DNA of 64,000 nucleotides, taken from assembly GCA_964020155.1 (NCBI GenBank), contig OZ026547.1, forward strand, positions 442,233-506,232, read 5' to 3'. Below, piece by piece: positions 21,739 through 32,145 of this stretch. Made by a program: the position numbers and the translations under genes. Source of the DNA: Chondrilla cf. caribensis. Taxonomy: Eukaryota; Porifera; Demospongiae; Chondrillida; Chondrillidae. Numbering within the stretch: the stretch's first letter is position 1; each line of letters begins with the position of its first letter. Under the pieces are notes generated by a model. It saw nothing but the letters and a program-made list of their open reading frames with translations. It had not been told where the DNA came from and did no database searches.

Positions 21739-21808
21739 ACACGCTGTCCACTTATTAGGAACACTCCTTAATCTTGTATAACTCCGCATTCTCTCTTGTG
21801 TTCTCCAG

Positions 21809-21862
21809 GAATATGACAGACGAGTTCGCATCGCCCAACACTCCGAGTTACTCACCAGCTAA
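21809..21862 (+). CDS. Terminal exon D, copy c
   Basis: Acceptor TTCTCCAG, 17 codons (Glu-Tyr-Asp-Arg-Arg-Val-Arg-Ile-Ala-Gln-His-Ser-Glu-Leu-Leu-Thr-Ser) and TAA. Phase 0, matching exon C copy c. Confidence 0.6.
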   Translation, partial: EYDRRVRIAQHSELLTS

Positions 21863-22059
21863 TGTTCACCAGCTAGTGTGTGTGTGTGTACAGATTTGTA
21901 TTCAGTATTTATGGTGCTGTGACCATTATGTGAACACACATTTTATGTGAATTGTATAGTTTTTGAAGGTATTTTTGACTGCAAAATGGGATGTTAACGT
22001 TTTTGATAATACTTGTGCTACTGTATATATACAAGCGGTGAAGTTTCAGTATTAATTTT

Positions 22060-22430
22060 TTTCAAGAGAGACGCGTGACGTCAGTTTAGTGGAGTGCTCC
22101 GATATTACCGCCCCTAAAGCGCTGGGGGCGGATCCGGAATTCGATCGTAATAATGATGTCATCTAAGTATTTTTGTACTATTACAATATATCACAGTTCA
22201 GTGTGAAAGAAATGCTTTTGATTCGGAAAGAAGTATTATCTGAGCCTTCGCAGTTTGTGAACGGTCGACCACACTACGGGAAAGTTTGCCGTCCACTCGG
22301 AGAAGAATCACGTGAATGATCGAGAGATAAATAGCGCGCGTACGGAAGCCCTGCAAATGGTGAAGTAGTCAGTGGTATCTATGGTGTTAGTGCGTGCGTG
22401 CGTGTGTAAAGCTTAAGTGTGAATGGTAGA
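22060..22430 (+). promoter_or_regulatory. Exon-1-type segment, divergent subtype b
   Basis: Occupies the position of the exon 1 promoter in other modules but is a different subtype (CCGCCCCTAAAGCGCTG, ACGGTCGACCACAC, GCGCGCGTACGGAAGCCCTGC). It is shared with 30420-30740. The ATG in GTGAATGATCGAGAG is followed by a stop after three more codons, so no coding exon is claimed. Confidence 0.35.
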
Positions 22431-22521
22431 ATATGATCTGTACTTGGAAAGTAAAAAGAAAAACAAATGAACTAATATTTTATTGCGAACAAATATTTAA
22501 AATATCAATATCAGCTACCGC

Positions 22522-22522
<1 letters not shown>

Positions 22523-22585
<63 letters not shown>
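22523..22585. repeat. (GT)n microsatellite
   Basis: About 31 GT units; the homologous site at about 30856 has only five units. Confidence 0.95.
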
Positions 22586-22586
<1 letters not shown>

Positions 22587-22916
22587 TATCAAGTGAGATA
22601 TCGCCATCACGGGGGTTCCTATTGTATAGACAATGTACTGTGTGTGAATCATGATCATGCACAATGCATTATTATCATACTGTTGATTCAGAAGTACTAG
22701 CGAACATATAGACTAGATGCTAGATTGATAGGTATTGATTGATATTAGTGAACAGAAGTGTTCTATCCTGACAATATGACAGGGGTTGTAACTTAAGTCA
22801 ACGTGATACCTGAGCTACAATTAATTACAACTATTACATAATTATAATAATGATACTGTTGGGTTCTTGAACAGTCCAACTATCCAAGAACCAAGGTCTC
22901 AACTGTGACTCTCTAA

Positions 22917-23264
22917 CTAGGAAGTGATCTGGCCTGGGACAAGCTGGGTGGGTTTTCTATACCCTTCTTCCTGTATAGGAGGCCCATCTCTGCATGAGGA
23001 ATAGGAGGAGATGGTATACTTCAAAGGGTGTGGTGTTAGGGTTCCTATCCCTCAATCAGTCCCCATACAAACATGCATACATGCATATAGTACATTCATA
23101 CGTATGTACAGTGTCACCTCAGTTTCCAGTTACCTGATAGCTTGAGCATGTTGTTCATAGAGGAGGGGCTTGAGAGAACCTGTCACAAGCTGAGTTGTTT
23201 CTTTTGACCCCTTATCTGTGTCTGTGGCTAGGATGTTGCTGCTGTATTGTTGGCCCTCCATCAT
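22917..23264 (-). CDS. Small two-exon QLVTG-repeat protein, copy N4 (67 aa, subtype b)
   Basis: Exon X (23264-23134) starts with ATG directly after CTGTTCACAG. Exon Y (22989-22917) follows TCCTCATGCAG. The phase 2 join gives 67 codons. The exon X motif is Asp-Lys-Gly-Ser-Lys-Glu-Thr-Thr-Gln-Leu-Val-Thr-Gly-Ser, followed by Leu-Lys-Pro-Leu-Leu-Tyr-Glu-Gln-His-Ala-Gln-Ala. The exon Y motif is Gln-Glu-Glu-Gly-Tyr-Arg-Lys-Pro-Thr-Gln-Leu-Val-Pro-Gly. N5 is the closest relative; together they form a second subtype with exon X three codons shorter than N1-N3 and no adjacent minisatellite. A 5' exon may end at the donor at 23700. Confidence 0.65.
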
Positions 23265-24787
23265 CTGTGAACAGACTATCTGTTGAGCTTCCTATACGTA
23301 TACGTATATGTACAACATGTGACATCTTATATATCATAATTCTGTATACATACATGAGTTTAGTAGAATGTATTGCCCTTGGTAGAAAATAACTACCTAT
23401 ACTCAACATGAGATACATTGCTGAGTTGTGACACTTCAGTTGTTTCCAACTGATCAATTCCTAGTTTGTTCATCAACAGTTAATGTTTATCAGATTTCAT
23501 CAATCAAAATGGATGCAGTTTATTACTATCACCTGTGATGTACGATACTTACGAAGGTGTACATTCTGGCGTGTTCAACTCTGCCGAGTATAAAAGAAAG
23601 TTGCGTTGACATCTCAAGTGGTCAAAAGTACTTTAAATTTTGTATCTTAGTCCTTCTAAAGTGTTTGAACGTTCTGAAGTTTGACAACGAGGCAGTCACC
23701 TGATCTTGGCTCTGTTGACTTACATAGACTGTATTGTTACAATGTGGTACTACGTGTATTAATAGGCCATACAGCGCACATATACAATATCATACGTACG
23801 TGTATGTACTATATTATAATGTATCAGCATCAGTTTGATTATTGTCACCGATTTTGCATAACAAGGATTGTGTGCGATAAGCATTGTGTGGTAAGAGGTG
23901 TCAGTGGTGGGTGGAGAGACAATATGGACAAAATGTGCTTCATCTTAAGCAGTAGAGTGCTCACAGAGGATCCTGGAATACTGGGATTTCCCTCAGTGTC
24001 AGTTATGTCTACTCAAAGTTTATGCACTTCCTCTCCTGTAATTAATTAGTTGTAATTAATGTGTATTTTTAGAAATGAATTGACTAATGATTACTTATGG
24101 ATTTGCGAACATACGATAATTACTTTGGTTCATGCTTATGTTCCCTTTTCTGAAGTGTTTGAGGCTAGTAGTTCAAAGAAGTGAATGAACACGATATAGA
24201 TGATGCTGAGCATGATTTCGAAGCAAGTAAGAAAAACATACCAGCAGTCCAGTCTAGAGCTTGAGCACAGCTATTCAGACTGGATTAGTTGTATGATTCT
24301 ATTCCTTGCCTCATAGTTGCCTCTGTCATCACCTCGTCCACTTCTTTTCTCATCTAGGCAAGAGATTCCATTACAGAAGCAACATCGTGTGTGACTTTTA
24401 CTTGATTGAGCGTAGATGAGTCCTCTAATACCCACAGGAGAGGACCGGGTGTTGTGTTGAATTACAGACCTTTAACCGGACTACACCTGAAGTACCTACT
24501 GTATACTTTTGTAATGTAGCAAATGCGAAATTACAGTAGGTTCCACACACTCAGCCATTATTAGTCTGGCATGCTAGACTGTCCAACATGAAGTACATAG
24601 TGCATTAACTTCTCAATTACAAGAGAAGAATTACAATTCTCAGAATGATGAGATGAAGCAAGTGCTACTTAATGAAATAATTACATCTGTTCTGTTAATA
24701 TTGTTGAAATGATGAACTGTTGTATTCTAATTGGATGAAAACTAAAATTTAATGTTATTGAATTAAAGACTACATATATTGCCAGTC
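23265..24787. other. Non-coding 5' flank of N4 and spacer to M5
   Basis: About 23380-23880 matches about 32190-32700 and 9990-10300 (CACTTCAGTTGTTT, CCTAGTTTGTTCA). A minus-strand donor is at 23700 (GATCAG/GTGACTGCC). About 23900-24560 is unique in the window and shows no convincing exon. About 24570-24787 matches 15790-15923. Confidence 0.45.
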
Positions 24788-25075
24788 TCATGGAGGTGGG
24801 GTTGTATCCATGGGTTGATCCTCCTCATCGCTGTGCTCATCATTATCATCATGCCCCCCTTCATTGCCAACTGGAGTTGTATCCATGGGTTCATACTGGA
24901 GCTCCTCTTCGCTGTGCTCATCATCATCATCATGCCCCCCTTCGTTGTCCGCTAGGTAGCCTTCATCCTCGGTGATAAGTTGGACCTGGTATGGAGGTTG
25001 CTGAGGATGTTCTTGGCTGTCATTTTCTTGTTCATTGTCAGTTTCATAATCCACTGGGGTTTGATGTTCAGACAT
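24788..25075 (-). CDS. Short acidic protein with EPMDTTP repeats (M5, 95 aa)
   Basis: Chosen start Met-Ser-Glu-His-Gln-Thr-Pro-Val aligns with Met-Ala-Glu-Tyr-Gln-Thr-Pro-Val of M4; an upstream in-frame ATG at 25141 is outside the homology. After a Gln/Glu/Pro-rich part and Thr-Glu-Asp-Glu-Gly-Tyr-Leu-Ala-Asp come two repeats of Glu-Gly-Gly-His-Asp-Asp-(Asp/Asn)-Asp-Glu-His-Ser, each leading to Pro-Met-Asp-Thr-Thr-Pro. The end is Pro-Pro-Pro. The protein is acidic and disordered. It is longer than M4 because of an insertion after residue 8. No family assigned. Confidence 0.6.
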   Translation of the reverse strand: MSEHQTPVDYETDNEQENDSQEHPQQPPYQVQLITEDEGYLADNEGGHDDDDEHSEEELQYEPMDTTPVGNEGGHDDNDEHSDEEDQPMDTTPPP

Positions 25076-26144
25076 TAGCATTGGACAGTATAATGTGTTG
25101 TATCTTGGTGTTGTCACACTGAGAAGAGAGAGTGTAGACAAAAGACAATCAAATCTTGTCAGTTAAACAAAAGACAATGATGTGCCTGAATGCAATTCTA
25201 CACACACATGTACAGTTTTAAGTATTCTATATATGCATGTAACACACCATGAGTACATGGGTTCATGACATTCAGTGGTGAATGGCTGAATGACATGGGG
25301 GATAATTTTACTCAGAAAAATGACCACACCATCATAAAGTATATTGGTCTGAAACACCGGGTTAAGTATTATTTATCTAAGTTATGATGGGATTTGACTA
25401 CAATTCGTTAGAATATGCTAATTCAACACCGCTGAGGTGTACTTTCTACATCCAAAATAGATCCTGTCAACAGTTTAAGCCAGTTCCCACATTTCTCTTC
25501 ATCTCGTTTGTAAACAAGGAAGTTATCAGTTTTATACATGTAAACAACAAGCTAATAGTACTTTAAACACACTACACTGAGGCCCTATAGCTGTTTACAC
25601 GTCATAAGTAAACCTTTCTCACCTTTTCTGGCTAGTGTACACTAATCCGCTACACGTCAGCAAAACGATGATCCAACGCTATATAACGCAAACAGATTTA
25701 TGTATGCATGTACATACATGTGATTGTATATTTGAATTGCATATTGATAAGTGTGTGAAGTGGGTGTGTAACACTTTTGCCCAGGCAGGTCCACTTATGC
25801 CAGACAAAGAAACATGAATATAATTAGTACACAGTAAATAACATTTTTTACATCCACTACTACTCCTTTGGAACAAGGTTTTAGGAAGCTTTAGACGATG
25901 CATGCACATTAAAAAATTGGTGCCAAAATGTACATACTAACCTTCGACTTGGTTATACACTTGATCTATACAGTAAATGTACAAACACAACTGTGATCCA
26001 TTAGAATTCTTATTAGTGTATACCAATTTCTTTCATTATGTGACATGTATACTTTTGCAATTGCATGCAGACACATGCCATTGTAGTTGAATGTTTTGGT
26101 TCCGTAGTCTTGTATAACTCCACATTCTCTCTTGTATTCTCCAG
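25076..26144. other. Module segment Z, copy 4
   Basis: Non-coding; aligns with 16116-16788. Contains GAGGCCCTATAGCTGTTTACA and the pre-D region ending TTGTATTCTCCAG. No exon is supported. Confidence 0.55.
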
Positions 26145-26198
26145 GAATATGACAGACGTGTTCGCATTGCCCAACACTCTGAGTTACTCACCAGCTAG
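26145..26198 (+). CDS. Terminal exon D, copy d (no partner exon C)
   Basis: 17 codons plus TAG after TATTCTCCAG; the predicted peptide is identical to that of copy c. No exon C lies between 21862 and here, so this copy is orphaned or used as an alternative last exon. Confidence 0.45.
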   Translation, partial: EYDRRVRIAQHSELLTS

Positions 26199-26290
26199 TG
26201 TTCACCAGCTAGTGTCCACCAGCTAGTGTCCACCAGCTAGTGTCCACCAGCTAGTGTTCACCAGCTAGCGTCCACCAGCTAGCGTGTGTT
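26185..26290. repeat. 14-bp tandem repeat containing stop codons
   Basis: About eight units of CACCAGCTAGTGTC, starting inside the last codons of exon D, so each unit has a TAG. Shorter versions follow the other D copies. Confidence 0.9.
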
Positions 26291-26559
26291 GTGTGAACAG
26301 ATTTGTATTCATACTGTGTCCATTATATATTGCAACAAGAGTCATTTTTATGAACACAGAGAGGATAAACACACATTTTATGTGAATTGTATAGTTTTTG
26401 ATGGTATTTTCGACCGTGGAATGAAATGTTTTTGATATAGCATTTGTGGTACAATGATCGTAAGTGCACCTAATGACCAGAATAGACTGCAGTTACGTAA
26501 CAATTTTCTCCACGCATGCGGTTGCTACCTTTCAAGTGGCGAAATTCACTATTTCAGTA

Positions 26560-26787
26560 GCACGCAGGGTCACCTGATCATGCACGCGAGTAACCGCCCC
26601 CCGAGTTATGAAGGAATTCTGAAGGCACTGCATGCAATTTGACGGAAATGTGATCTCATGATGTCAATTGGAGTGCATTCTGTTTTATACGTAGATGTAG
26701 AAAGAGACGTCGTCTTCGCAGCTCATCAACGTTAACGGTAGATTTCACCGCGGATAAGCTTCCCGGACTGTCGGAGAAGACTCGTGC
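26560..26787 (+). promoter_or_regulatory. Conserved promoter / 5' UTR segment before exon 1 (copy 3)
   Basis: Near-identical to 17180-17434, with small deletions (for example, in the CACGCGAG block). Confidence 0.4.
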
Positions 26788-26840
26788 ATGGACTACAAGA
26801 TGGGCGGATCGCCAGTGAGAAAGAGCGTGTTTGCGAAAAG
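26788..26840 (+). CDS. First coding exon of the plus-strand module gene (copy 3)
   Basis: The same 17 codons as at 17435 with a synonymous change in a Gly codon, and the donor GTATTTAATC. Phase 2 end. The minus-strand N3 gene and its minisatellite lie inside the following intron. The distal exons would be the shortened C at 29934 and D at 30144. Confidence 0.45.
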
Positions 26841-27047
26841 GTATTTAATCGTATATATATAAAATTCGCTAATAATTAGATATATTACTTTTATTTTGGA
26901 CTGAAATGCTTCATCCTAGAAAAGTGAGGGGGGAGGAACGTATCCTGTAAGCCAACACGAAAGCTCTAATTGCAAGAAATTAGAATATTAAGCGATAAAC
27001 TACCTATGCGACAGTCATCTATCTGCTCAAAAACCAAGGTTCAATTG

Positions 27048-27610
27048 TCAATATACAATCCGTCCTGTGACAAGTTGAGCAGGCTTCCTGAAGCCTTCTT
27101 CTTCAATGGGAGGCTGATATCTGCATTTGGAGCAATTGAATAGAGATAATGTAATTCAGAGGGCCGGGGTGCAGCACATGTGCTTGGGTTTCTATCTCTT
27201 ACACATTTCCATGCAAATGTACACATGTGCCACCACAGTTGGAGGAATCTCTGGGTGAGGGATACAGGAGGTATTAGCTCCCTAGAAAGGACACTTTTTG
27301 TGTCACCATGAATAACCTCCCCCCCTCCCATTACCACAATGCTGTTACAGTAATCCATTAGTTTTTAACTCCAGAATGTGGAGTACCTCTTTACAGTGGA
27401 GGAAATGTTCCCAATGTGTCTTTTATTACTGAAAGAGGTTCCGCTATTACACTGGCTGGTTTCCAGTTACCTCATAGCTTCATTCTGCCCTATGCAAAGA
27501 AGTGGTCCAGGAGAGCCTGTAACAAGCTGCGTAGGGTACCTTGGTCCTTGTTCTGTTGTTATAAGGATGTTGTTGTAGGGTGAGTCCTGCTCCATTTGTT
27601 GACTACTCAT
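27048..27610 (-). CDS. Small two-exon QLVTG-repeat protein, copy N3 (70 aa)
   Basis: Exon X (27610-27471) starts ATG after AATCAGCAG; exon Y (27120-27048) follows TCCAAATGCAG. The 70-codon frame ends Arg-Ile-Val-Tyr then TGA, as in N1. The exon Y motif is Glu-Glu-Glu-Gly-Phe-Arg-Lys-Pro-Ala-Gln-Leu-Val-Thr-Gly. It is the closest relative of N2. The changes are mostly amino-acid changing in codons 10-18 of exon X, while the QLVTG core is unchanged. The intron between X and Y has the same MITE remnants as in N2. Confidence 0.7.
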
Positions 27611-27736
27611 CTGCTGATTTTCAACTATATTATGTGTAGAATATGTGACATAATCATAACCTAAAGATTTGCATGTAATTTTGCAAGTATTGTATGAGTA
27701 TTAGAACAGATTTTGATTTTAACATCCTTCCAAGCT

Positions 27737-28015
27737 AACCAGGAGTGTGCACTAACCAAGAGTGTGTACTGTCCAGGAGTGTATACTAACCAGGAGTGTG
27801 TACTAACCAGGAGTGTGTACTAACCAGGAGTGTGTACTAACCAGGAGTGTGTACTAACCAGGAGTGTGTGCTAACCAGGAGTGTGTACTAACCAGGAGTG
27901 TGTACTAACCAGGAGTGTGTACTGACCAGGAGTGTGTACTCACCAGGAGTATGTACTCACCAGGAGTGTGTACTAACCAGGAGTGTGTACTGACCAGGAG
28001 TGTGTACTGACCAGA
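27737..28015. repeat. 17-bp minisatellite, about 16 units
   Basis: Same unit as at 4847 and 18374, in the same place 5' of N3 exon X. Array lengths at the homologous position are about 195, 30 and 16 units. Confidence 0.95.
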
Positions 28016-28692
28016 GTACTTACTAGGCAGGTTGCTCTGTATATACACCATCTACAACATCCATTTTTCCCCTGTACCTAGTGTATGTTCATGTATAACA
28101 AATACTGAACACACATAAAACTGACACTGACAAATAAAATGGCTACCCTGTCACTGATATTTATTGGTTATAAAATATTTATTATAGACACTAGACATAA
28201 AGTTTCACCAATGGATGTGAGTTTTCACTAAATTGTCCTTGTCATCACCAACTTGTCAACAAATATTCTTACATTTACGTCATGTTTCCATAGTGACATT
28301 CTGTCTCGGCCCTTATCGTACGACACGTCGGTGTAACAGAAATATGTACACACAGTTTTATCACAGTATAGCTGTTCAAAATAACTTACAATTTGACATT
28401 GTACATAACGAGAATGTCCTCACCTTACGAATATGCGGAAAATCTCACTCCAAGTTCTTTCCAACCCACTCGTCTGTTATGTCACGTGTTTACGTAGTTT
28501 CGTAAGTCACACGTATATGCATAGCAACACACGCATAATCAAGGGGGAACATGCACTAGAAGTGTGAGGCGTATATTTATTTGTGTGGTCTTCGGCAAGG
28601 AATCTGAGTGTGAATGGGTAGCTACCAGGGTCTGTAGTCACTCATGTGCATACAATTCAATACATACACATGTGTTAATACCTGAATACAAC
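28016..28692 (-). promoter_or_regulatory. Putative 5' exon and promoter of N3
   Basis: A donor at 28424 (CGTAAG/GTGAGGAC) on the minus strand follows a region with AAACACGTGACATAAC and AACTACGTAAACACG near 28480-28505. Homologous to 19281-19400. No start codon is claimed in this exon, because all N copies have ATG at the first base of exon X. Confidence 0.35.
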
Positions 28693-28747
28693 CTAAAACA
28701 TTTCCTCACTTCCATCACTATTTACATCCATTTTATTCAGTTGATAC
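28693..28747 (-). pseudogene. Relic of the acidic-protein terminal exon (copy c)
   Basis: Same structure as 19562-19616, with Lys for Asn at residue 5, ending Glu-Glu-Met-Phe-TAG. Confidence 0.4.
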
Positions 28748-28766
28748 CTGTCATAATGGGAAAAAT

Positions 28767-28767
<1 letters not shown>

Positions 28768-28817
<50 letters not shown>
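28768..28817. repeat. (GT)n microsatellite
   Basis: 25 GT units, read as (CA)n on the minus strand just upstream of the relic exon acceptor. Confidence 0.95.
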
Positions 28818-28820
<3 letters not shown>

Positions 28821-29933
28821 CCTGGTTAGTAGATACGCCTCAGTCAGTCCCTGGTTCATGCACACACGATATTGACCAATAAGTAGTACCAGTACTGTTC
28901 AAAGTAAGTATGTGTATGTATTTGGGACCTGGAATGACAGTGTACCCTGAAGAAAATACGTACCCTTCAATACCCAAGACTCAACGGTATCATCACAGTA
29001 TGTTTTGCAGATATCTCCCATTCTGGTCACCTTGTAGCAATAGTATACACTGAGATGTTATCATGGTGTACTATCTACCAGGTGTTGTATAACTCTACGT
29101 ATATGACGGCATACTTTACTTCCATGTCTAGTATTTGGATATATGATAAGAATAAGGATGTTTACAGGTACGTCGCAAAATGTCTCTCATACCTCTAAAA
29201 GTTCTCGTGGACAACAATGCCAGTTATCTCAAACTTTGGCTGAGAAATTTGACAACTACTTCAGTTCTTTCTTGCTGACGTGTGTGACGTAATGCATAAC
29301 AATAGTGTAGTACAGTACAGCTAAACGTCACATGTAACTGAAATATACGGAGAAATCTGCTTTGAAAGGATGAGAAAGCATAGACAGTGATTCTCATTAA
29401 TCCACGACCGCTTTATCCATTTCCTCTTCTTATCTGCCACTTCTATACTTCCTTATAAACTGATACAAATATACAAAGCCAAATCCTTTGCCGTCAGTAT
29501 GCGTCAATTTATAGTCCGATTATAACCCGCCTCCTCGTTGGATAGAACAGGTAGATCGAAGGAAAAAAGGGGTTCATAAAGCCTCTACAACACACTTGCA
29601 GCTACAAATATAGCACATAATCAAGTCACCCTTTCCATTAACTGATCAGACCAATTTCCTGTCACCACCAACATCACTAACAGCGAACAATGGAGCAATG
29701 ACAAAATTGCCATCCCATGACATAAGCTAGTTATGTCCCTTCCACACAGGATGTGCAGCTATACAGTCAGTCACACATTCAATTGCATAACAAATACATG
29801 CATACATACATACATTTGTACGTATGTACATATGTAGGTAAGATTTGTGCGTAGGTTTACGTACGTACAAGCATACGTATTAATTGTATTGTACACAACA
29901 GGTTCATGTACAGAGCATATTCATTGACTGTAG
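28818..29933. other. Non-coding module segment, copy 3
   Basis: Aligns with 19693-21249 but lacks the inverted-repeat element (junction near 29545) and about 150 bp of the CRE-like repeat region. No coding exon. Confidence 0.55.
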
Positions 29934-30006
29934 GAAGGACTGAGAGAACTGACTGTGCTCCGAAACAGAGCAAAGGAAGACAGGAGAATGTTGAACGAAG
30001 AGAAGA

Positions 30007-30008
<2 letters not shown>
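29934..30008 (+). CDS. Coiled-coil exon C, copy e, in-frame internal deletion
   Basis: Acceptor GACTGTAG is intact, but the exon is 75 bp rather than 171 bp. After the first Glu codon it jumps to Gly-Leu-Arg-Glu-Leu-Thr. The 96-bp deletion keeps both splice sites and the frame, and 25 codons remain before the (GT)n donor. It joins in phase to D at 30144. Confidence 0.5.

Positions 30009-30072
<64 letters not shown>
30009..30072. repeat. (GT)n at the exon C donor, copy e
   Basis: 32 GT units beginning exactly at the 5' splice site. Confidence 0.95.
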
Positions 30073-30074
<2 letters not shown>

Positions 30075-30143
30075 TGTCCACTAAGGAACGCTCTATTGAT
30101 CCTTAATCTTGTACAACTTCACATTCTCTCTTGTATTCTCCAG

Positions 30144-30197
30144 GAATATGACAGACGTGTTCGCATTGTCCAACACTCTGAGTTGCTCACCAGCTAG
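30144..30197 (+). CDS. Terminal exon D, copy e
   Basis: 17 codons and TAG after TATTCTCCAG; Val replaces Ala at residue 9. Phase 0. Confidence 0.55.
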   Translation, partial: EYDRRVRIVQHSELLTS

Positions 30198-30419
30198 CGC
30201 TCACCAGCTACCGTTCACCAGCTAGTGTGTGTGTGTTGGTGTACAGATTTGTATTCAAAGTATTTGTAATACTGTGACCATTATATATTACAATAAGAGT
30301 CATTTTTATGAACACAGAGAGGATAAGCACATTTCATGTGAATTGTATAGTTTTTGATAGCATTTTTGATCGCACAATGGAGTGTTTTGTTTATTGAGAA
30401 AGACACAGTACTCAGCATA

Positions 30420-30765
30420 GTACTAGAAAGGTGTCCTATATAAGCGCCCCTAAAGCGCTAATTTTGATGGGCGGACATAATGATGTCACAAGTTAAAATT
30501 TAATAGTAAATTCGCAGCTCAAGCATACGTTCAGTTTTGTCGAGTATCTATGGTTCTGTGAAGAAGTTGATTCGAAAAGAAATTGGATTCCTTTACCAAC
30601 ATACTTTTCGCTTTCACAGTCCATCAACGGTCGACCACACAGTGGATAAGTTTGCTATTCTATTCGAGTTAAGAGCGCGCCGTACGGAAGCCCTGCAAAT
30701 GTTAAGGTAACCAGCGAATGTCAGTGCGTGCGAGGGTGTGTAAAGCTTCAATATGAATGGTAGTA
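30420..30765 (+). promoter_or_regulatory. Exon-1-type segment, subtype b, second copy
   Basis: Shares CGCCCCTAAAGCGCTA, AACGGTCGACCACACAG and CGTACGGAAGCCCTGCAAATG with 22080-22370. It is deleted around the ATG region. No coding exon. Confidence 0.35.
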
Positions 30766-31192
30766 TTATGTATATATAATGTACCCAGAAGGAAAGATAA
30801 AGGGATAATATTTTATTGCAAATGAATATTTAAAATATCGTCTAACAGCTACCAGTGTGTGTGTGGTATCAAGTAAGATTATTGCTATCACGGGGTGTCC
30901 TTGTGTATGAACCATGCACTGTGTGTGAGTTATGATCATCTGTGTTATAATAGTATATACATGCACAATGCATCATTATCATACTGTTGAAGTTGTAGCT
31001 GTTACCAGCAAACATATAGACTAGATGTTGGAGTGATAGGTATTGACTGATATTAGTGGACAGAAGTGTTTTATCCTGACAATATGGAAGAGGTTGTATC
31101 TTAAGTCAACATGATAACTGAGCTACAATTAATTGAAGGCTTACAGAATCCAAACTAGCAATTTAAATATTCAAGAACCCTAGTCTCCACTG

Positions 31193-31776
31193 TCAGGGCG
31201 TTTTCCGGCCTGAAACAAGTTGAGAGGGTTTTCCATACCCTTCTTCCTGTACAGGAGGCTCATCTCTGCATGAGGAATGGGAGGAGATGGTATATTTCAA
31301 AGGTTGTGGTGTTAGGGTTCCTATCCCTTACACAGTCCCCATACAAGCATGCATGCATGTGTTTAGTACATGCATACATATGTACACTGCTACCTCAATT
31401 AATGGACACTCAGAATAGAGAACATAGTAGGTGTTACCTCCCTACAAAGGACACTCTGAATAGAGAACGTTGTAGGTGTTACCTCCCTACAAAGGACAGA
31501 TTTTAATACACCTTAAATGTCCTTTCCTACAGACTAAGTGCTATAATCTTTTTTAACGCCAATGAAACTTTTCTACAACGAGCAGATTGGCTGATCCCTA
31601 TGTGTCCTTTATAAAGAGGTGCCACTGTAGTCAGCTTCCAGTTACCTGTTAGCTTGAGCATGTTGTTCATAGAGGAGGGGTATGAGTGAACCTGTAACAA
31701 GTTGGGTTGGTTTTTCTGACCCTTTGTCTGTGTCTATGGCTGAGATGTTGCCATTGTTTTGCTGGTTCTCAGCCAT
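31193..31776 (-). CDS. Small two-exon QLVTG-repeat protein, copy N5 (67 aa, subtype b)
   Basis: Exon X (31776-31646) has ATG directly after GCTCAACAG; exon Y (31265-31193) follows TCCTCATGCAG and ends Arg-Lys-Thr-Pro then TGA. The motifs are Thr-Gln-Leu-Val-Thr-Gly-Ser in exon X and Ser-Gln-Leu-Val-Ser-Gly in exon Y. Compared with N4, the seven codons of Thr-Gln-Leu-Val-Thr-Gly-Ser differ at four positions, all silent. This supports selection on the protein. The intron holds a duplicated ACACTCTGAATAGAGAAC segment belonging to a CAGTGG-type MITE. Confidence 0.65.
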
Positions 31777-31822
31777 CTGTTGAGCTTCCTATATATTGTG
31801 TATATGTACAATATGTGACGTA

Positions 31823-32145
31823 GTCATGACAACAGATATTATCACCAGGCGTTAGCGAGGTAATTGTTTCTGTTTGTTAGCGGAGTCTAGGGTACCGATT
31901 GAGGTCGCCCACGCTCTTAATTGCGGTGGCTGCCAATATTGTCGGATTTAGGTCATTTTTTGGTTTCTTTGAACGCAAATCGTTCGTCGAACAAAGCGTT
32001 CAGCACTAAGTCATCCCACCGATGGTAGCTAATGGGGCGCTGTCGCAGCATATGTTGAAATGGCAAACTTAGACAAAGGTTGTCTGTGGTTCACACATGA
32101 TCCGTTAAAAGAGCACTTACTTTTCGTCATGACAACAGATATTAT
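31823..32145. mobile_element. Insertion flanked by a perfect 20-bp direct repeat
   Basis: GTCATGACAACAGATATTAT occurs at 31823-31842 and again at 32126-32145. The 283 bp between are more GC-rich than their surroundings. The homologous flank of N4 (near 23310) lacks this block. A long target-site duplication suggests a retroposed element such as a SINE or a truncated LINE. No poly(A) tail, tRNA boxes or coding frame was recognised. Confidence 0.6.
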
